From positions 1 to 64,000 of the forward strand of contig NZ_CAJQZC010000011.1 in the NCBI RefSeq assembly GCF_907164555.1: DNA of 64,000 nucleotides, read 5' to 3'. Positions within the stretch are counted from its first letter, which is position 1; each line of letters starts with the position of its first letter. This DNA is from Paraburkholderia saeva. Lineage in GTDB: Bacteria > Pseudomonadota > Gammaproteobacteria > Burkholderiales > Burkholderiaceae. Position numbers and translations under genes: made by a program. Under the pieces are notes generated by a model. The model did no database searches, had not been told where the DNA came from, and saw only the letters and a list, made by a program, of their open reading frames with translations. Shown piece after piece: positions 1 through 8,861 of this stretch.

Positions 1-122
1 CCACCCGCAAAGCCTTGCCACAACTGGCTTCCCGCTTCCCCGCGCCTTCTTCTGAAAGCGCGAAAGAACGAGATTCTAGCCACCTCATCCGCGCCTTGCA
101 AGCGTTATTTTGATAAGCCTGC

Positions 123-899
123 TTAGCGGTGCTTGAATACGGGTTTGCGCTTCTCCACGAACGCAGCCATCCCTTCCTTTTGATCCTCGGTTGCAAACAA
201 CGAATGGAACAGGCGGCGCTCGAAATGCACGCCTTCTGCCAGCGTTGTTTCATACGCGCGATTCACCGATTCCTTCACCATCATCACTGCGGGCAACGGG
301 AACTCGGAAATGACGGCCGCGGCAGCCACCGCTTCGTCAAGCAATGAGGCCGCGGGAATGACGCGCGACACGAGGCCCGCACGCTCCGCTTCGACAGCAT
401 CCATGAAGCGCGCCGTCAGGCACATATCCATTGCTTTCGCTTTAGATACGGCACGGGGCAGGCGTTGTGTACCTCCGGCGCCGGGCATGACACCGAGCTT
501 GATCTCCGGCTGACCGAACTTTGCGGTATCGGCGGCGAAGATGATGTCGCACATCATCGCCAGTTCGCAGCCGCCACCCAGCGCGAAGCCCGCAACCGCG
601 GCAATGACCGGTTTGCGGATCGAGCGAACGGCCTCCCAGTTACGAGTGATGTAGTCGCCTTTGTAGACGTCCATATAGGTGTACGTGGCCATCATCCCGA
701 TATCGGCGCCCGCAGCAAACGCCTTTTCGCTGCCCGTCACTACGATTGCGCCAATCGCATCGTCGGCGTCGAACGCCTTGAGCGCCGCTCCAAGCTCGTC
801 CATTAATGCGTCGTTCAGGGCGTTCAGCGCCTTCGGACGATTCAATGTCACCAGCCCAACCCGCCCGCGCGTCTCCACCAGAATGTTTTCGTAAGCCAT
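123..899 (-). CDS. paaF: enoyl-CoA hydratase (PaaF-type crotonase)
   Basis: A 258-residue crotonase-fold protein that hydrates trans-2-enoyl-CoA esters; beside the paa genes the likely substrate is 2,3-dehydroadipyl-CoA. The oxyanion-hole segment FAAGADI lies at about 61-67. Both catalytic glutamates of classical enoyl-CoA hydratase are visible: E112 in GGGCELAMMCD and E132 in FGQPEIKLG. I chose ATG at 899 because an AAGGAGGA ribosome-binding site sits just upstream (902-909, read on the minus strand) and the family N-terminus MAYENILVE begins there; the open frame upstream is non-homologous. It is divergent from paaN and shares its promoter region, which holds a PaaR-like palindrome. A general beta-oxidation hydratase is the alternative. 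Confidence 0.9.
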   Translation of the reverse strand: MAYENILVETRGRVGLVTLNRPKALNALNDALMDELGAALKAFDADDAIGAIVVTGSEKAFAAGADIGMMATYTYMDVYKGDYITRNWEAVRSIRKPVIAAVAGFALGGGCELAMMCDIIFAADTAKFGQPEIKLGVMPGAGGTQRLPRAVSKAKAMDMCLTARFMDAVEAERAGLVSRVIPAASLLDEAVAAAAVISEFPLPAVMMVKESVNRAYETTLAEGVHFERRLFHSLFATEDQKEGMAAFVEKRKPVFKHR

Positions 900-970
900 G
901 AATCCTCCTTGTTTTGAATGAAAAGCAAAAACGCTTCTCGGGACCATCTCAATAATGCTAACATTCCCCA

Positions 971-984
971 ACCAACCGGTCGGT
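971..984. promoter_or_regulatory. PaaR-like operator palindrome
   Basis: ACCAACCGGTCGGT is a 14-base palindrome with one mismatched pair (the symmetric form would be ACCGACCGGTCGGT). It sits between the divergent starts of the enoyl-CoA hydratase (899) and paaN (1032). TetR-type PaaR repressors of beta-proteobacterial phenylacetate genes are known to bind ACCGACCGGTCGGT-like inverted repeats and to be released by phenylacetyl-CoA. The placement suggests that it controls both transcription units. paaR itself is not in the window. Confidence 0.7.
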
Positions 985-1031
985 CAATTATTCGACAACC
1001 GCCTCCTCTAACGTTCAGCATCCCTTCCGCC

Positions 1032-2723
1032 ATGACATATCCCCTATTCACGAAGCACGAAGACACGCTGCAGAAGGCTCTCGCCGCCATTGAGACACGC
1101 GGATACTGGAGCCCCTTCACTGAAATGCCCAGTCCGAAAGTGTACGGGGAAACAGCGAACACGGATGGAGAGGCGGCGTTCAAGTCACACCTGAACAGGA
1201 CGTTCGAACTTGACCAGCCGGCCACCACGGAGACAGTCGGCGCCGAAGTATCGCCATTCGGATTCCCGCTTGGCATCCGTTACCCCAAGGCCGACGTCAA
1301 CGCCCTCATTGCGGCGTCGACCCGCGCGCAGCGCGACTGGCGTGCAGCCGGTCCGAAGGCCTGGGTCGGCGTGAGCCTCGAAATCCTGTCGCGAGTCAAT
1401 CGCGCCAGCTTCGAGATCGGTTACGCCGTGATGCATACAACTGGCCAGGCCTTCATGATGGCCTTTCAGGCAGGCGGCCCACATGCGCAGGATCGCGCAC
1501 TCGAAGCCGTTGTGTACGCCTGGGACCAGTTGCGCCGCATTCCGGCTGACGCGCACTGGGAGAAGCCCCAAGGCAAGAATCCGCCGCTGGCGATGCGCAA
1601 GCGCTATACCGTTGTGCCGCGCGGCACGGGCCTCGTGCTCGGTTGCTGCACTTTCCCCACGTGGAACGGCTACCCCGGCCTCTTCGCCGACCTCGCCACG
1701 GGCAACACAGTCATCGTCAAGCCGCACCCGGGTGCAATCCTGCCGCTCGCGATTACCGTTCGCATCGCACGCGAGGTGCTGCGCGAAGCGGGTTTTGACC
1801 CGAATGTAGCGACCCTCCTTGCGACCGATCCGAACGACGGCGCGCTCGTACAGGATCTCGCCCAACGCCCGGAAATCAGGCTGATCGACTTCACCGGCAG
1901 TTCGCAAAATGGCACATGGCTGGAGCGAAATGCCCATCAGGCGCAGGTGTTCACAGAAAAGGCCGGGGTCAACCAGATCGTTATCGATTCCGTCGACGAC
2001 ATCAAGTCCGCCGCCCGCAATATTGCCTTTTCGCTTGCGTTGTATTCCGGCCAGATGTGCACGGCACCGCAGAACATCTACGTTCCACGCGACGGCATCC
2101 GGACGTCCGAAGGCCCGCTGAGCTTCGACGCAGTCGCCGGGGCGATCGCCGGCGCAGTGCAAAAGCTCGTGGCCGATCCGGCGCGGGCCGTCGAGTTGCT
2201 TGGCGCAATCCAGAACGAAGGCGTCACGCAGCGTATCGACGAAGCCCGCACGCTTGGACGCGTACTCGCCGAGAGCCAGACGCTCGAGCATCCAGCCTTT
2301 GCTGGCGCGCGCGTCCGCACGCCGCTGCTGCTGCAACTCGATGCCGCCACCGATGGCGCGCAGTTCACCCGCGAATGGTTCGGTCCGATTTCGTTCGTCA
2401 TTGCGACTGACTCGACCGCTCAATCGCTCGAGCTTGCAGGAGAGATCGCAGCCGGACATGGCGCGCTCACGCTCTCGGTTTACAGCATTGACGACGCTGT
2501 GCTCGAAGCGGCTCACGAAGCATCGATCCGCGGTGGCGTGGCGCTTTCGATCAACCTGACGGGTGGCGTGTTCGTGAACCAGTCCGCAGCGTTCTCCGAT
2601 TTTCACGGCACGGGCGCCAACCCTGCAGCGAACGCGGCCCTCGCAGACGCCGCTTTTGTCGCAAACCGTTTCCGTGTGATTCAGAGCCGGGTTCATGTTG
2701 AACCGAAGGCGGTTCCGGCGTAA
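1032..2723 (+). CDS. paaN: phenylacetic acid degradation protein PaaN (aldehyde dehydrogenase family)
   Basis: A 563-residue aldehyde dehydrogenase-fold protein of the PaaN family, which acts in aerobic phenylacetyl-CoA breakdown, proposed to oxidise the aldehyde formed after ring cleavage. The probable catalytic cysteine is C343 in GQMCTAPQN, and the segment EKAGVNQIVIDSV upstream contributes to the cofactor site. The start at 1032 (MTYPLFTKHEDTLQKAL) gives the usual family length; the frame is open upstream through the promoter, but that part is not family-like. It is first in a co-directional series with pcaF, paaG, paaI and paaK. Unlike E. coli PaaZ it has no fused C-terminal hydratase domain, so a separate hydratase is needed. 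Confidence 0.9.
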   Translation: MTYPLFTKHEDTLQKALAAIETRGYWSPFTEMPSPKVYGETANTDGEAAFKSHLNRTFELDQPATTETVGAEVSPFGFPLGIRYPKADVNALIAASTRAQRDWRAAGPKAWVGVSLEILSRVNRASFEIGYAVMHTTGQAFMMAFQAGGPHAQDRALEAVVYAWDQLRRIPADAHWEKPQGKNPPLAMRKRYTVVPRGTGLVLGCCTFPTWNGYPGLFADLATGNTVIVKPHPGAILPLAITVRIAREVLREAGFDPNVATLLATDPNDGALVQDLAQRPEIRLIDFTGSSQNGTWLERNAHQAQVFTEKAGVNQIVIDSVDDIKSAARNIAFSLALYSGQMCTAPQNIYVPRDGIRTSEGPLSFDAVAGAIAGAVQKLVADPARAVELLGAIQNEGVTQRIDEARTLGRVLAESQTLEHPAFAGARVRTPLLLQLDAATDGAQFTREWFGPISFVIATDSTAQSLELAGEIAAGHGALTLSVYSIDDAVLEAAHEASIRGGVALSINLTGGVFVNQSAAFSDFHGTGANPAANAALADAAFVANRFRVIQSRVHVEPKAVPA

Positions 2724-2834
2724 GCCGGCCAGACGGCATATGCCATCCGGCCGACTGGAGTCGGAACCGACGTCCCCATAACATGAGTTGACGGTGCGGC
2801 CTGCAACACCGGCCGCCATTCACTGGAATCGAAC

Positions 2835-4037
2835 ATGACCGACGCCTTTATCTGCGACGCAATTCGCACCCCGTTTGGCCGCTACGGTGGCGCCCTGAAA
2901 GACGTCCGCGCTGACGATCTCGGCGCCGTGCCCATCAAGGCACTGATGGAACGCAATCCGGACGTCGACTGGCGCGCGCTCGACGACGTCATCTACGGCT
3001 GCGCCAATCAGGCAGGCGAAGACAACCGCAACGTCGCACGCATGTCGGCGCTGCTCGCCGGCCTGCCAATCGACGTACCCGGCGCGACGCTGAACCGGCT
3101 TTGCGGATCCGGCATGGACGCCGTCGGCTCCGCCGCCCGCGCGATCAAGGCGGGCGAGGCGCATCTGATGATTGCGGGCGGCGTAGAAAGCATGACCCGC
3201 GCGCCGTTTGTCATGGGCAAAGCCACAAGCGCGTTCGCGCGTCAGGCGGAGATTCACGATACGACGATCGGCTGGCGCTTCGTCAATACGTTGATGAAGC
3301 GCGACTTCGGCGTCGATTCGATGCCGGAAACGGCGGAGAACGTGGCGGTCGAATTCGGCATCAGCCGCGCGGATCAGGATGCATTTGCGCTGCGCAGCCA
3401 GCAAAAGGCCGCACGCGCGCAGCGCGACGGCACGCTGGCGCAGGAAATCGTCGCGGTCGAAATTGCCCAGAAAAAAGGTGACGCCATTCGCGTGAGCGTC
3501 GATGAGCATCCGCGTGAGACATCGCTTGAATCATTGGCCAGGCTCAAGGGCGTCGTGCGCACCGACGGCACTGTCACCGCTGGCAACGCTTCGGGCGTGA
3601 ACGACGGCGCGTGCGCGCTTCTGCTGGCAAATCATGAAGCATCTGAGAAGTACGGGCTGCGCCGGCGCGCACGTGTCGTCGGCATGGCAACAGCAGGTGT
3701 GGAACCACGCATCATGGGCATCGGGCCCGCCCCCGCAACCTTGAAACTGCTGAAGCAGACGGGCATGTCGCTCGACCAGTTCGACGTCATCGAACTGAAT
3801 GAAGCGTTCGCGTCGCAGGGCCTCGCTGTGCTTCGCGCACTCGGTCTGCAGGACGACGACCCGCGCGTCAACCCGAACGGTGGAGCAATCGCGCTTGGGC
3901 ACCCGCTCGGCGCATCGGGCGCGCGCCTCATCACAACTGCGCTCCATCAACTGGAACGTACGAACGGGCGGTTCGCCCTGTGCACAATGTGCATCGGCGT
4001 GGGTCAGGGTATTGCGCTCGCGATCGAGTGCATCTGA
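2835..4037 (+). CDS. pcaF: 3-oxoadipyl-CoA thiolase
   Basis: A 400-residue thiolase that cleaves 3-oxoadipyl-CoA to succinyl-CoA and acetyl-CoA, the last step of phenylacetate (PaaJ) and protocatechuate (PcaF) degradation. The thiolase signatures are all present: nucleophile C90 in LNRLCGSGMDAV, H356 in GGAIALGHPLGASG and C386 in CTMCIGVGQG. The N-terminus DAFICDAIRTPFGRYGG is typical of PcaF/PaaJ. It lies 111 bp after paaN and 57 bp before paaG, so probably in the same operon. The context argues for the PaaJ role; the sequence family alone cannot separate paaJ from pcaF. Confidence 0.92.
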   Translation: MTDAFICDAIRTPFGRYGGALKDVRADDLGAVPIKALMERNPDVDWRALDDVIYGCANQAGEDNRNVARMSALLAGLPIDVPGATLNRLCGSGMDAVGSAARAIKAGEAHLMIAGGVESMTRAPFVMGKATSAFARQAEIHDTTIGWRFVNTLMKRDFGVDSMPETAENVAVEFGISRADQDAFALRSQQKAARAQRDGTLAQEIVAVEIAQKKGDAIRVSVDEHPRETSLESLARLKGVVRTDGTVTAGNASGVNDGACALLLANHEASEKYGLRRRARVVGMATAGVEPRIMGIGPAPATLKLLKQTGMSLDQFDVIELNEAFASQGLAVLRALGLQDDDPRVNPNGGAIALGHPLGASGARLITTALHQLERTNGRFALCTMCIGVGQGIALAIECI

Positions 4038-4094
4038 ACACCTCGGCGTTTGCATTTGCAGTTGCAGGTCGTGGAGACAAACAGGAGACAACCA

Positions 4095-4886
4095 ATGTCC
4101 TATGAAACGATCCGTGTCGAGATTGATGCACCGTCCCGCGTCGCCAAAGTGACGCTGAACCGCCCGGACAAGCTCAACAGCTTCACACGGGTGATGCATA
4201 AGGAACTCAGTGCAGCACTCGACGAAGTCGAGGCCGCGGGCACGCGGGCGCTGGTACTGACAGGATCAGGCCGCGGGTTCTGTGCAGGACAGGACCTCGC
4301 CGATCTCGATTTCACGCCAGGTGCGATGACAGACCTCGGTGGTCTGATCGACGAACACTTCAACCCGCTGATTCGCCGGCTTCAGGCGTTGCCGATGCCG
4401 GTCATCGCGGCCGTCAACGGCACCGCCGCTGGTGCCGGGGCCAACCTCGCACTTGCCTGCGACCTTGTCATTGCAGCCCGCTCGGCCAGTTTCATTCAGG
4501 CGTTTGTGAAAATCGGCCTCGTTCCTGATTCAGGCGGAACGTGGTTCCTTCCGCAGCGCGTCGGTATGGCGCGCGCGCTTGGGCTCGCCATGACCGGCGA
4601 CAGGCTTCCCGCCGAAAAGGCCGAAAGCTGGGGCCTTATCTGGCAGACCGTCAACGATGCCGATCTGCAGGAAACCGCAGCGAAGCTGGCCACGCAACTG
4701 GCGCAGCAACCCACGCGCGCCATCGCCGCCATCAAGCGCGCCATGCGCGAAGGCGTTACGCAGATGCTCGACGCACAGCTCGATCTCGAGCGCGATCTGC
4801 AGCGTGATCTGGGTGCATCGCACGACTACGAGGAAGGCGTGCGCGCCTTCATGGAAAAACGCACACCGCGCTTCGAGGGCCGTTGA
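4095..4886 (+). CDS. paaG: 1,2-epoxyphenylacetyl-CoA isomerase
   Basis: A 263-residue crotonase-fold protein, the PaaG type, which converts ring-1,2-epoxyphenylacetyl-CoA to the seven-membered oxepin-CoA. The crotonase landmarks LTGSGRGFCAGQDLAD (oxyanion hole) and NGTAAGAGANLALACDLV are visible. The Glu pair of hydratases is absent (GAGANLAL replaces GGGCELAM), and a D in LVPDSGG is retained, as in isomerases. ATG at 4095 follows an AGGAG element (4083-4087). Its stop at 4886 is one base from the paaI start, indicating tight co-translation. Confidence 0.9.
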   Translation: MSYETIRVEIDAPSRVAKVTLNRPDKLNSFTRVMHKELSAALDEVEAAGTRALVLTGSGRGFCAGQDLADLDFTPGAMTDLGGLIDEHFNPLIRRLQALPMPVIAAVNGTAAGAGANLALACDLVIAARSASFIQAFVKIGLVPDSGGTWFLPQRVGMARALGLAMTGDRLPAEKAESWGLIWQTVNDADLQETAAKLATQLAQQPTRAIAAIKRAMREGVTQMLDAQLDLERDLQRDLGASHDYEEGVRAFMEKRTPRFEGR

Positions 4887-4887
4887 T

Positions 4888-5349
4888 ATGTCCACCCACC
4901 CGCAACACGACGCCACGATGTCACCGGACCAGCTCGCCCGCGCCACCGCTCAGGCGATGTACGAAGCGGATGCCTGCAGTCGCGCGCTAGGCCTCGAGCT
5001 TCTGGAGGTGCGCCCGGGATACGCAAGCATGCGAATGCAGGTCCGCCCTGACTTTCTGAACGGGCATCAGATCTGCCACGGCGGCCTGATCTTCACCCTG
5101 GCCGATTCGACTTTCGCCTTCGCGTGTAACTCGTACAACATCAACACGGTGGCGTCGGGCTGTTCGATCGAGTTCCTGCGCCCGGTTCCTGGCGGCGAAG
5201 AGCTGACCGCCGAAGCCGTCGAGCAGACATTGAGCGGACGCAACGGTATCTACGACATCCGGATAACGAATCGCGCCGGAGAAACTGTCGCGATGTTCCG
5301 GGGCAAATCGGCGCAGATTCGCGGCACGGTTATTCCTGTTGCCGACTAA
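4888..5349 (+). CDS. paaI: hydroxyphenylacetyl-CoA thioesterase PaaI
   Basis: A 153-residue hotdog-fold thioesterase. PaaI hydrolyses dead-end or non-native CoA esters in the phenylacetate pathway, freeing CoA. The active-site segment NGHQICHGGLIFTLADSTF (H64, G65 and D73) matches the PaaI motif of HGG followed by Asp. The start at 4888 begins one base after the paaG stop; an in-frame ATG at 4918 (MSPDQLARAT) is also possible and would shorten the protein by ten residues. The longer open frame in this phase overlaps paaG and is not coding upstream of 4888. Confidence 0.9.
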   Translation: MSTHPQHDATMSPDQLARATAQAMYEADACSRALGLELLEVRPGYASMRMQVRPDFLNGHQICHGGLIFTLADSTFAFACNSYNINTVASGCSIEFLRPVPGGEELTAEAVEQTLSGRNGIYDIRITNRAGETVAMFRGKSAQIRGTVIPVAD

Positions 5350-5445
5350 CTGAGGCGCCAGGCCGAACACCCGCCGCAGCCTGGCGCTTCGTGGTTCGTT
5401 ATCCGCAGCACATCTATTCTGAAAAGCAGCAAAGGAGACATTCGC

Positions 5446-6750
5446 ATGACGACCAATCTACCGCTCGACCCGATCGAAACGGCGAGCCGCGACGAACTCG
5501 CCGCCCTCCAGTTCGAACGACTGAAATGGTCGCTCACGCATGCATACGAAAACTCGCCCGTGTACCGGCGCAAGTTCGATGAAGCAGGCGTCCATCCGTC
5601 TGAGGTGAAAACGCTGGCGGATCTGGCACGCTTCCCGTTCACCACGAAGAAGGATCTGCGCGACAGCTATCCCTTCGGCATGTTTGCCGTGCCGCAGGAG
5701 CAGATATCGCGAATTCACGCGTCGTCGGGCACGACTGGCAAGCCGACTGTCGTCGGCTACACCGCGCGTGACATCGACACCTGGGCAAACCTTGTCGCCC
5801 GTTCGATCCGTGCGGCCGGCGCCCGACGCGGCGACAAGGTGCACGTCAGCTACGGGTACGGTCTCTTCACCGGCGGACTCGGCGCGCACTACGGCGCCGA
5901 ACGCGCCGGCCTCACGGTGATTCCATTCGGCGGCGGTCAGACTGAAAAACAGGTCCAGCTGATCCAGGACTTCCGTCCGGACATCATCATGGTGACGCCG
6001 AGCTACATGCTGTCGATCGCGGATGAACTCGAGCGGCAAGGCGTCGATCCGGCGAACTGCTCGTTACGCATCGGCATCTTCGGCGCGGAACCGTGGACGA
6101 ACGATATGCGCCTCGCAATCGAGCAGCGCATGGGGATCGACGCCGTCGATATTTACGGCCTCTCCGAGGTCATGGGGCCAGGCGTCGCATCGGAGTGCGC
6201 GGAAACGAAAGACGGCCCGACGATCTGGGAAGATCATTTCTACCCCGAAATCATCGATCCGGACACAGGCGAAGTGTTGCCGGAAGGCGAATTCGGAGAG
6301 CTTGTCTTCACATCCCTGACGAAAGAAGCGCTGCCAATCATCCGCTATCGCACGCGCGACCTGACGCGTCTGCTGCCGGGCACCGCACGCACGATGCGGC
6401 GTATGGAGAAGATTACCGGCCGCTCGGACGACATGATGATCGTGCGCGGCGTCAACGTCTTCCCGACGCAGATCGAGGAGCTGCTCCTGAAACAGCACGC
6501 ACTCGCGCCGCACTATCAGATCATCCTCACGAAGGAAGGTCCGCTTGATGTGCTGACGCTGAACGTCGAACCATGTCCGGAAACCGCGCCGGATACAAGT
6601 GCGCTCCATACCGCGAAACAGGCGCTCGCCTACGACATCAAGGCGTTGATCGGCGTGAGTGCAGTGGTGAACGTACTGGCGGTAAACGGTATCGAACGCT
6701 CGGTCGGCAAGGCCCGACGCGTCATCGACAAACGGTTTTCCGGGCGCTGA
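5446..6750 (+). CDS. paaK: phenylacetate-CoA ligase
   Basis: A 434-residue ANL-superfamily ligase making phenylacetyl-CoA from phenylacetate, ATP and CoA, the committed first step of the pathway. The nucleotide-binding loop SSGTTGKP is at 93-100, and DIYGLSEVMGPG and the C-terminal hinge ITGRSDDMMIVRGVNVFP are clear. The C-terminal ERSVGKARRVIDKR is typical of PaaK. ATG at 5446 follows AAAGGAGA (5431-5438). It lies 96 bp after paaI and closes the cluster; a hairpin follows before the convergent mltA. Confidence 0.94.
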   Translation: MTTNLPLDPIETASRDELAALQFERLKWSLTHAYENSPVYRRKFDEAGVHPSEVKTLADLARFPFTTKKDLRDSYPFGMFAVPQEQISRIHASSGTTGKPTVVGYTARDIDTWANLVARSIRAAGARRGDKVHVSYGYGLFTGGLGAHYGAERAGLTVIPFGGGQTEKQVQLIQDFRPDIIMVTPSYMLSIADELERQGVDPANCSLRIGIFGAEPWTNDMRLAIEQRMGIDAVDIYGLSEVMGPGVASECAETKDGPTIWEDHFYPEIIDPDTGEVLPEGEFGELVFTSLTKEALPIIRYRTRDLTRLLPGTARTMRRMEKITGRSDDMMIVRGVNVFPTQIEELLLKQHALAPHYQIILTKEGPLDVLTLNVEPCPETAPDTSALHTAKQALAYDIKALIGVSAVVNVLAVNGIERSVGKARRVIDKRFSGR

Positions 6751-6825
6751 GCACCCTGACTAAAAGCTGTGCCGGGGTCGCCAGCGCAAGTCTTATCGAC
6801 TCGTCCCGTGGCAAATATGTAGAAG

Positions 6826-6852
6826 CGATCCGCGGCGCCACGCCGCGGATCG
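6826..6852. terminator. hairpin between convergent paaK and mltA
   Basis: A perfect 11-bp stem (CGATCCGCGGC paired with GCCGCGGATCG) around a 5-base loop, placed between the 3' ends of paaK (plus) and mltA (minus). No T-tract follows on either strand, so it is a terminator-like or transcript-stabilising hairpin rather than a textbook intrinsic terminator. Confidence 0.5.
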
Positions 6853-6923
6853 AGATGCAAACATGCTGCGCGGCCTCGCGCCCGGTCAGGCGCACGAGTG
6901 TCACGCAACACCCGTCCACCCGA

Positions 6924-8045
6924 TCACGAATTAGGCAACAGCAGCCACATGCGACCAGCCTGCTTCATCTTGCCGGCGAGGTCCCCGGCGTCGTCGCCGA
7001 GACCCCAGAAATAGTCTGCGCGCACACCGCCCTTGATCGCCGAGCCGGTGTCCTGTGCAAACACCAGACGATTCATCGGCGAATTGGTCAGTGGGCGCGT
7101 CGTTTGCAAAAACACGGGTGTTCCGAGCGGAATCGAAGCCGGATCGACAGCAATCGAACGCTCCGGCGTGAGCGGTACGCCCAGCGCGCCAATCGGGCCA
7201 TCGGCGCCAGCCTGCGACGCCGGATCGCTTGCGGGCATTTCGCGGAAGAACACAAAGCGCGGATTCGTATCAAGCAACGCGTCGACCTTCGTCGGATTAG
7301 AACGCGCCCAGCCCTTGATACCCTGCATCGTCGCCTGCGCTGGCGTAATCTCGCCGCGATCCAGCAACGAGCGACCAATCGACTTGTACGGCTGGTTATT
7401 CGTGCCACCAAATCCGACGCGCATCACGCTGCCATCTTCCATCACGATTCGCCCCGACCCCTGCACCTGGAGGAAGAACGCTTCGATTGGATCGTCGACC
7501 CACACGAGCTCGTTGCCTGTCAGCACGCCCGAGCGCTCAAGCTGCGCGCGTGCCGGCAGCGCGGCGCCAGCGCGGTAGCCCGCCGGCCAGCGATACAGCG
7601 CTGTCTGATAGACGCCATGCCTCACCCGCGAACCGCGCAACAGTGGCTCGTAATAGCCGGTCACGAGACCATCGAGCGTGCCGTCGGTATTGGCGAACTG
7701 GAACGGCGTGAAATACGTTTCGAAGAACGTGCGCGCACTGGCGACATCGAGATCGTCGAGTTGCATTGCCGCGGCGCAGGCCCGCTGCCAGTTCGGCTGA
7801 CGCGCGAGCCGCGCGCAGTTCTGCCGGAGCGCCGCGGCTGCACCGATCAGCGAATCGTCCTGCCAACCCGGCACCTGCTGCCATGCGACGGGCGTGAGCC
7901 GCGTCGAGGCAATCTGACCCGGAATGATCGCGGCGCCCGTCGGCGGCGAGAGAGGTCTCACCGAGGCACCGCCACCGCACGCAGCCAGCATCGCCGCTAC
8001 CGCCACCGCGCTGACCCAGCCTGCGGCCGTGCGGACAATACGCAT
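6924..8045 (-). CDS. mltA: membrane-bound lytic murein transglycosylase A
   Basis: A 373-residue lipoprotein that cleaves peptidoglycan glycan strands, forming 1,6-anhydromuramyl ends. The N-terminus is a lipoprotein signal with lipobox LAAC (C23). The MltA barrel domain follows (LVTGYYEPLLRGS, VQGSGRIVMEDGS). The C-terminal 3D domain carries FAQDTGSAIKGGVRADYFWG with its conserved aspartates. ATG at 8045 puts the signal peptide at the very start. Upstream in-frame ATGs at 8075 and 8153 would add an unrelated tail and overlap the divergent small gene. No strong ribosome-binding site is seen. Confidence 0.9.
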   Translation of the reverse strand: MRIVRTAAGWVSAVAVAAMLAACGGGASVRPLSPPTGAAIIPGQIASTRLTPVAWQQVPGWQDDSLIGAAAALRQNCARLARQPNWQRACAAAMQLDDLDVASARTFFETYFTPFQFANTDGTLDGLVTGYYEPLLRGSRVRHGVYQTALYRWPAGYRAGAALPARAQLERSGVLTGNELVWVDDPIEAFFLQVQGSGRIVMEDGSVMRVGFGGTNNQPYKSIGRSLLDRGEITPAQATMQGIKGWARSNPTKVDALLDTNPRFVFFREMPASDPASQAGADGPIGALGVPLTPERSIAVDPASIPLGTPVFLQTTRPLTNSPMNRLVFAQDTGSAIKGGVRADYFWGLGDDAGDLAGKMKQAGRMWLLLPNS

Positions 8046-8073
8046 ACAATGTTCGTTCTTGATGGAAACCGCC

Positions 8074-8256
8074 ATGTCTGATCTGTTCGACGAATACCCG
8101 ATGCTGATATTTGCGCTGGAGTCGCTTCTGGCGCTGTTCCTGCTGATTTTCATCGTTGTCTGGACGTCATCCGGCAAGAAGAAGCACGCCCGAAACGCAC
8201 AACGTGTACAAAAGGCAGCGGGCGATTCCAGCGACAACCAGCAGTCGCAGCCGTAG
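8074..8256 (+). CDS. small single-pass membrane protein
   Basis: A 60-residue protein: a short acidic N-terminus (MSDLFDEYP), one strong membrane segment at about 10-32 (LIFALESLLALFLLIFIVVW) and a basic, hydrophilic tail. I recognise no family. It is divergent from mltA (28 bp between starts) and ends 36 bp before the convergent apaG stop. An alternative start four codons upstream (8062, METAMSD) exists; neither has a clear ribosome-binding site. Membrane-protein character and tidy fit between neighbours support its being real. Confidence 0.6.
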   Translation: MSDLFDEYPMLIFALESLLALFLLIFIVVWTSSGKKKHARNAQRVQKAAGDSSDNQQSQP

Positions 8257-8292
8257 CAAGCCCTGCGGCTGGAGGCCGGGCCGCCGGCCGGT

Positions 8293-8667
8293 TCAATGCA
8301 GCGTGCGCGGCATGCGCAACATGAACTCGGGCACGGCCGCCTCGAAGCGTTCGCCGTCTTCCGCGACGCAGAAATATTCCCCGCGCATCGTGCCGACGGG
8401 CGTTGCGATCAACGCCCAGCTCGTATATTCGAACTGCTCGCCCGGTTTGAGGAGCGGCTGGTGGCCGACCACGCCGAGACCTTTCACCTCCTGCACATGA
8501 TCTTCGCTGTCGGTGATGACCCAGTGGCGTGCGATCAGCTGAGCCGGCACCTGCCCGCTGTTGCGGATGGTCAGCGTGTACGCGAACGCATACTTGCGAC
8601 GCTCGGGGTCCGATTCTTCGGGCAGATACGCGACCTGCGCCGATACGCTGAATTCGTACTGGCTCAT
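8293..8667 (-). CDS. apaG: Co2+/Mg2+ efflux protein ApaG
   Basis: A 124-residue ApaG/DUF525 domain protein with a fibronectin III-like beta-sandwich. The family signature is clear: FAYTLTIRNSGQVPAQLIARHWVITDS split by short turns, then KGLGVVGHQPLLKPGEQFEYTS and GTMRGEYFCV. Its biochemical role is poorly defined; in enterobacteria it is linked to Co2+ resistance and diadenosine tetraphosphate levels. I start at ATG 8667 (MSQYEFSVSAQVAYLPE), which gives standard length; the open frame continues upstream without homology. Confidence 0.93.
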   Translation of the reverse strand: MSQYEFSVSAQVAYLPEESDPERRKYAFAYTLTIRNSGQVPAQLIARHWVITDSEDHVQEVKGLGVVGHQPLLKPGEQFEYTSWALIATPVGTMRGEYFCVAEDGERFEAAVPEFMLRMPRTLH

Positions 8668-8861
8668 CCTGGTTCCGGTGTGAAGACGACCTGCGGGAAG
8701 CCCACGCGCCAATGGTTTGCGGCCTGTCGGCGGGAAGCGGCTCTGGTTTCGCATTCTGCTTGATGCAGCGAGCGCCCGCAACCAACTATCCCGTCCGGAC
8801 AGGCGTTTCCCGGCGTGCAAACCGGTAAAATAGCAATTTTCCGGCTGCCACTCCCCACGTC

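Noticed and set aside
1185..2819. 544-codon minus-strand open frame opposite paaN
   Set aside because: It is the antisense shadow of a well-supported gene in GC-rich DNA; its composition (Arg/His-rich) is not protein-like.
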